Positions 59,756 to 64,000 of a stretch of 64,000 bases of DNA are shown here, in pieces; positions within the stretch are counted from its first letter, which is position 1, and each line of letters opens with the position of its first letter. Below the pieces are notes generated by a model. It made no database searches. It was not told the DNA's origin and was given only the letters and a program-made list of their open reading frames with translations. The DNA is from Linum tenue (lineage: Eukaryota > Streptophyta > Magnoliopsida > Malpighiales > Linaceae): positions 77,432,547-77,496,546 of the forward strand of contig CAMGYJ010000005.1 of the NCBI GenBank assembly GCA_946122785.1, read 5' to 3'. The position numbers and the translations under genes are program-made.

Positions 59756-60290
59756 CGCTATAGTAGGAGGAAGCAAGATGAAACGGGAAGTGGTTTGTCG
59801 ATTACTTGGTGAAAGGAAGCTTCTTTCGATATTTCTTGTTCATCTCTGCTGAAAACAGCTCTTGCCTCTTCCCGCTGATCATGCAGCAGCATAATCAGAT
59901 TAGGGTTTGTACCGTCTCTTTTCGTTCTTAATTTTGTGAGAAACTGGAAATCGAAGTGCTCTTTAAGTTTGTGTTTTTGCCACTCGGTCTTTACTTGGTG
60001 GTATGCTGGCCTTGGATGGTTGAATCTGTCCTCTTCCTTTTGTCGGTTACTAAATGCGTAATGGGTTCTGGCTCTGGTGGGGAAATGATCGAGTTTGAAT
60101 TGTGATCCCACTATGGTTGCTTTGACACTTATAAGTTTCTTGTCTTCTCTGGTATAATCAATTTAAGACCTTCTTTCTCGATTCTGTAGTTGAATTCTTG
60201 TTATTGGTATGGTTGTGCAGCCTTTATCTAAAGCTATAAGAAGCTGCTTCTAAAGTTCAAGTTTTGACCATTGACCAGTCAGAATCTGGT
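59756..60290 (+). promoter_or_regulatory. Upstream and leader region of the GT47 gene
   Basis: It contains AGATTAGGGTTTGT, a T-rich stretch and a TTGTGCAG acceptor at about 60221, 70 bases before the ATG, suggesting a leader intron. No certain TATA box. The minus-strand ORF here lacks family resemblance. Confidence 0.4.
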
Positions 60291-63120
60291 ATGGAGTTCT
60301 ACTATCGACTTCATAAGTTCTGTCAACTGGAGTCAAGAAAGTGGCTCATCTTTGTTGGGGCAGTCGCCATTGCTCACTTACTGTTTCAGCCCCTATTGTT
60401 TCCATATGGATACGCCGTTCGGACTCTTCTTCCCACAGCCCGTGATCCAGTATTTGATGAAAGCAGGATGATCGGGACAGGGCAATCTTCCATCAAGTCT
60501 GGAGTGGCACGGAATGCTTTAGCAGTTGATGCATCAAGTGAGTTGAAAATTGGCCTTTTTGCCCAGAATGAGACTAAATCTGATGGTGCTGGAGACGTTA
60601 GTCATGTCAGTGAAGTGAAAGGACATGGTGGAGATACAGAGAACGGTTTAGCATCGGAGGAAGTAAACTTGGATGATGATACTGCTGAACTTGCTGTAGA
60701 TAGAGATGTCGTTGATGATGATGATGACGAGGATGATGTTCGGTTAGAGAATATAGTTGATGGAAATGAGGTTACTCAAGAAAAAGATTCTGTTCTAGAG
60801 TTGCCCAGTGAAGCCAAAAAGGGACTTCCTCCTGTGCAAGATGTAACTAGCAAGACCAGTGAAGCCCCTGCAGCTTTGTCTCAAGCTGTACCTCCAACTA
60901 CCGGTGCTAGCCATTTGAAAGAAAGCGGAGCCTCCTCTATTGGTCCTGCAGTTGTTAAAGGTGCCTTTACCACTTCAAGGAATAATTCTGCTGGAGTTAG
61001 TAACCCTGTGAAGAAAAAAATTAAGGCTGAGATGCCACCAACGTCAATTACAACATTTGATGAGATGAACCAGTTGTTAGCCAGAAATCACCGGTCTTCA
61101 CGGGCAATGGTATGAACTTTACTTGATTAGGCATGAAATCTAATGTGGTCTCTTCATTTGAATCAGCATATTTAGACCAGTTTCATATTTCTTTGTAGAG
61201 ACCAAGATGGTCCTCTGAACGTGATCGGGAGATTTTGGATGCAAGGTGGCAGATCGAAAATGCACCTGCCGTGGTTAACGATCCAGATCTTTATGCTCCG
61301 CTCTTCAGAAACGTTTCACAGTTCAAAAGGTAACCACCTACATCAAGATACCAATTGCTAGTTAGTTCCAGGAGTGTCACTATGACAAGTTACCCTGATC
61401 TGTTTTGTTTTGATACAAGATGATGATAGCAAACTAGAAAATAGAGTGAAAACAAGAAAATGGGATTGGTTATGAAATAACCAACTATTAAGAATGAGAA
61501 ATGTTGAACCTTCCATCTCTAGTTCAAAATCATTAGGCAGGTTGTAGTTGCAAATCGTTGCTTGCTGTGAAGCTTATTCTGCAGTTTCATTGTCAGTATA
61601 TAATACTCGACTTTCGGGTCTGAAATCACTATGGATTGAGATTTCATATCTAAATCTCTCTGGTCTGTAGCGAGATATGAGATGAAGCATGAGGCTGTTA
61701 GGGCTAAGCCATTAAGCTGTGATCTATCCAAATTCAGCAACTAAAAGTTTTGGGATGATAGGTCTTTTTTGTCAAATTAGTTATTGAAAAGTGTCATTGG
61801 TTGACCTGGCATATCCTATTCTCATGCCACTTCATACTTCTAGGTGTTAGACGAGTTTTTATTAGGCAACTTCTTTTGTTCCTGCGTCACTGATTCACCT
61901 GGCTAGTTGAACTCGTATTGGCGTAATTTTGTTGAGAACTTATCACTGGAACTGAAAATTGTTGGGAGCCCTTAAGAGGAGCTGTAATCTAGAACTTCCT
62001 CTTTGCTAAACTTTTAGGAGTTATGAGCTCATGGAACACACACTCAAAGTCTATATCTACAAGGATGGAAAGAAACCTATCTTTCATCTACCGATAATGA
62101 AGGGATTGTATGCTTCGGAGGGATGGTTTATGAAACTAATGCAGGGAAGTAAGCAATTTGTTGTGAAGGACCCCCGAAAGGCTCACCTGTTCTACATGCC
62201 ATTTAGTTCACGAATGCTGGAATATACGCTGTACGTACGAAACTCTCATAATAGGACAAATCTACGGCAGCATCTGAAGGAATACTCAGAAAAGATTGCA
62301 GCTAAATATCCTTTCTGGAATCGAACTGGTGGAGCAGACCATTTTCTTGTTGCCTGCCATGATTGGGTATGTTCCTTGCTTAACTTATCCCTTCATTAGC
62401 TGCAACTTCATGGGTTGGTGATGTATGCTATTGTTTATCATACTCTTGCAGGCTCCATATGAGACGAGGCACCATATGGAACATTGTATTAAAGCCCTCT
62501 GCAATGCTGATGTCACAGTAGGCTTTAAACTAGGAAGGGACGTATCTCTTCCAGAGACATACGTTAGAGCTGCAAGAAATCCTCTCCGTGACCTTGGAGG
62601 GAAGCCACCTTCTCAAAGGAACATTCTTGCGTTCTATGCCGGAGGCATGCATGGATACCTTCGTCCAATTTTAGTCAAGCAGTGGAAAGACAAGGACCCC
62701 AACATGAAGATCTTTGGTCCTATGCCTGCTGGTGTAGCGAGCAAAATGAACTACATCCAACACATGAAGAGGAGCAAGTACTGCATCTGCCCTAAGGGCT
62801 ACGAGGTTAACAGCCCACGAGTCGTGGAAGCCATCTTCTACGAATGCGTGCCGGTTATCATATCGGACAACTTCATTCCACCACTCTTCGAGGTCTTCAA
62901 TTGGAACGCCTTCTCGATTATACTCCCGGAGAAGGACATTCCGAATCTGAAGGAGATTTTGGTCTCCATACCAGCGAAGCGATACATGGATCTGCAGCTC
63001 GGGGTCAGGAAGGTTCAAAGGCATTTCCTTTGGCATGGTAGGCCTCTGAAATATGACCTCTTTCACATGACCCTTCATTCGATCTGGTACAACCGAGTTT
63101 ATCAGATAAAACCACGATGA
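60291..63120 (+). CDS. GT47 exostosin-family glycosyltransferase, 655 aa
   Basis: A Golgi type II membrane glycosyltransferase of the plant exostosin (GT47) family, probably acting on cell-wall polysaccharides or glycoproteins; the sugar is unknown. Exons 60291-61109, 61199-61329, 62018-62366 and 62452-63120 join in frame through GT-AG introns. I start at ATG 60291, which gives a short cytosolic tail and a signal anchor at residues 18-38 (WLIFVGAVAIAHLLFQPLLF). A long acidic stem follows (about 130-165 with VDDDDDEDD). The exostosin domain covers about 318-620: YELMEHTLKVYIYKDG, ASEGWFM, HLFYMPFSSRMLE, GGADHFLVACHDW, RNILAFYAGGMHG, then CICPKGYEVNSPRVVEAIFY followed by ECVPVIISDNFIPPLFE (from residue 543). 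This matches probable glycosyltransferases of the At5g03795/At5g25310 group. No defect seen. It is the only intact host gene in the window. Confidence 0.95.
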
Positions 63121-64000
63121 GAGCAATAGAAGGTTTTTAAGGGAAGTGAAGTATATCATACTGTCTTGGTTTCCAAAGAAGTTTGTGCACCAGCGTTTAT
63201 AAGTCGGTATCCATATGAAGGATTTAGTTTCTGTGTACATAGCTATTGTAGAATTTTTTGTTTTTTATCTGATTTGTTGTCCCAATTGATTTTGATTCTC
63301 TTGGTAGAATTGTGGGTAAAATACCTCGAATTTGAGAATTGGGGTAGACATACTTCTTAAGTTTGAATAGGGCGTCGAGTACTACTAAAGTCGACAAAAT
63401 ATACATCCGTCTACTTTTCTATCTAATCCAAACTTTTAATTATTTTTTGGTACCCAAAATTTTTAAAAATATTCAAAAGCATATTTCAACAAGTTTTATT
63501 TAATATAAAATTAGAATATCTTCTAAACATATTATTACTAAAATGGTTAATCAAATTTTTTTCATAAAATAGATAAATTAGTAAAAATATTGAATTAGTA
63601 TTAAGAAAAATAATAAGTACACTAGAATATAATAATAAATATTTAAAACTAATATTAGAATATTTATTTAAACACTTTAATTTAATTAGAAGCACCATTA
63701 GAAATAGTTAAAATAGAACCTAATCGATCATTAATAATCAAAACAAAAGAAAGATAAATGGGACACAATCATAAGGAAAAGAGATATTCCACTCATTGAA
63801 AAAACATTTATAAGGAAAAGAGACGGAAAGTAGCCAAGTAATAAATGAACTATTAAAGCTACAACATTCCGTAAAAAATGTAGAAAATAATATATGAATA
63901 TAGGAAGAGAATTAGAATTACTAAATTTAACTAATATGAAACATTTACAATATAATATTAGAGAATTAAAAAGAGATTAACATGAAAAATTAGACAACAT
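63121..64000. other. 3' flank and very AT-rich intergenic DNA
   Basis: 63121-63360 is the likely 3' untranslated region of the GT47 gene. From about 63400 to the edge the sequence is strongly AT-rich with many ATATT/AATAA words. Short ORFs are compositional. No gene or transposon boundary is visible. Confidence 0.5.

Noticed and set aside
59758..60111. 117-codon minus-strand ORF upstream of the GT47 gene
   Set aside because: It overlaps the probable leader region of the plus-strand gene and has no recognisable domain.
62671..63240. 189-codon minus-strand ORF
   Set aside because: It is antisense to the last exon of the GT47 gene, whose conserved exostosin motifs are clear on the plus strand.

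Overview
This window reads as nuclear DNA of a flowering plant, most likely a eudicot. The evidence is GT-AG introns, plant-type transposons, a tandem satellite with about 154-bp monomers, a Ty3/Gypsy-type LTR element with an initiator-Met-tRNA primer site, and a plant GT47 glycosyltransferase gene. I cannot name the species. Only one ordinary host gene is intact; nearly everything else is repeat DNA.

Layout. (1) 1-5377 and 26575-47524 are two parts of one satellite array with 154/155-bp monomers plus shortened 141- and 145-bp forms, organised into nested higher-order repeats. (2) The array is split at 5378-26574 by one 21.2-kb Mutator-like element (MULE). Its ends are imperfect 40-bp terminal inverted repeats, and it is flanked by a perfect 9-bp target duplication (GTGATTCTT). 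(3) 47525-48558 is an LTR-like remnant, followed by a piece of an LRR receptor kinase gene. (4) 49209-57229 is a complete LTR retrotransposon with 2075-bp LTRs and a 5-bp target duplication, but no gag-pol (a LARD-like non-autonomous element). (5) 57235-60290 is intergenic DNA, including ACAAAC-rich DNA and a stretch that may be organelle-derived. (6) 60291-63120 is a four-exon GT47 exostosin-family glycosyltransferase gene, followed by very AT-rich DNA.

The MULE is the main discovery. All of its genes are on the plus strand: a ten-exon ULP1/C48 cysteine protease (8303-11552) with catalytic His, Asp, Gln and Cys present; an 845-aa MURA-type transposase (14751-17377) with FAR1 zinc-binding, DDE, SWIM and CCHC motifs; and a 758-aa ATHILA-ORF1-like protein with a long acidic repeat tail (21697-24158). 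Each of the three appears to have a pyrimidine-rich non-coding leader exon followed by a leader intron. Between transposase and ATHILA-like gene lie captured host pieces: serine carboxypeptidase-like exons 1-2, carrying a Tourist-type MITE in their intron, and two copies of an HSP70 fragment.

The element also holds five clusters of a palindromic CACGGCCGTG-type motif beside its genes, an 81-bp tandem array, a 1.6-kb array of GGTACAAC/GTTGTACC palindromes near the right end, a duplicated 207-bp 3' module shared by two genes, and a rearranged copy of transposase coding fragments in the transposase leader intron. I infer a potentially autonomous, modular giant MULE of the ULP-carrying (Kaonashi/CUMULE-like) kind.
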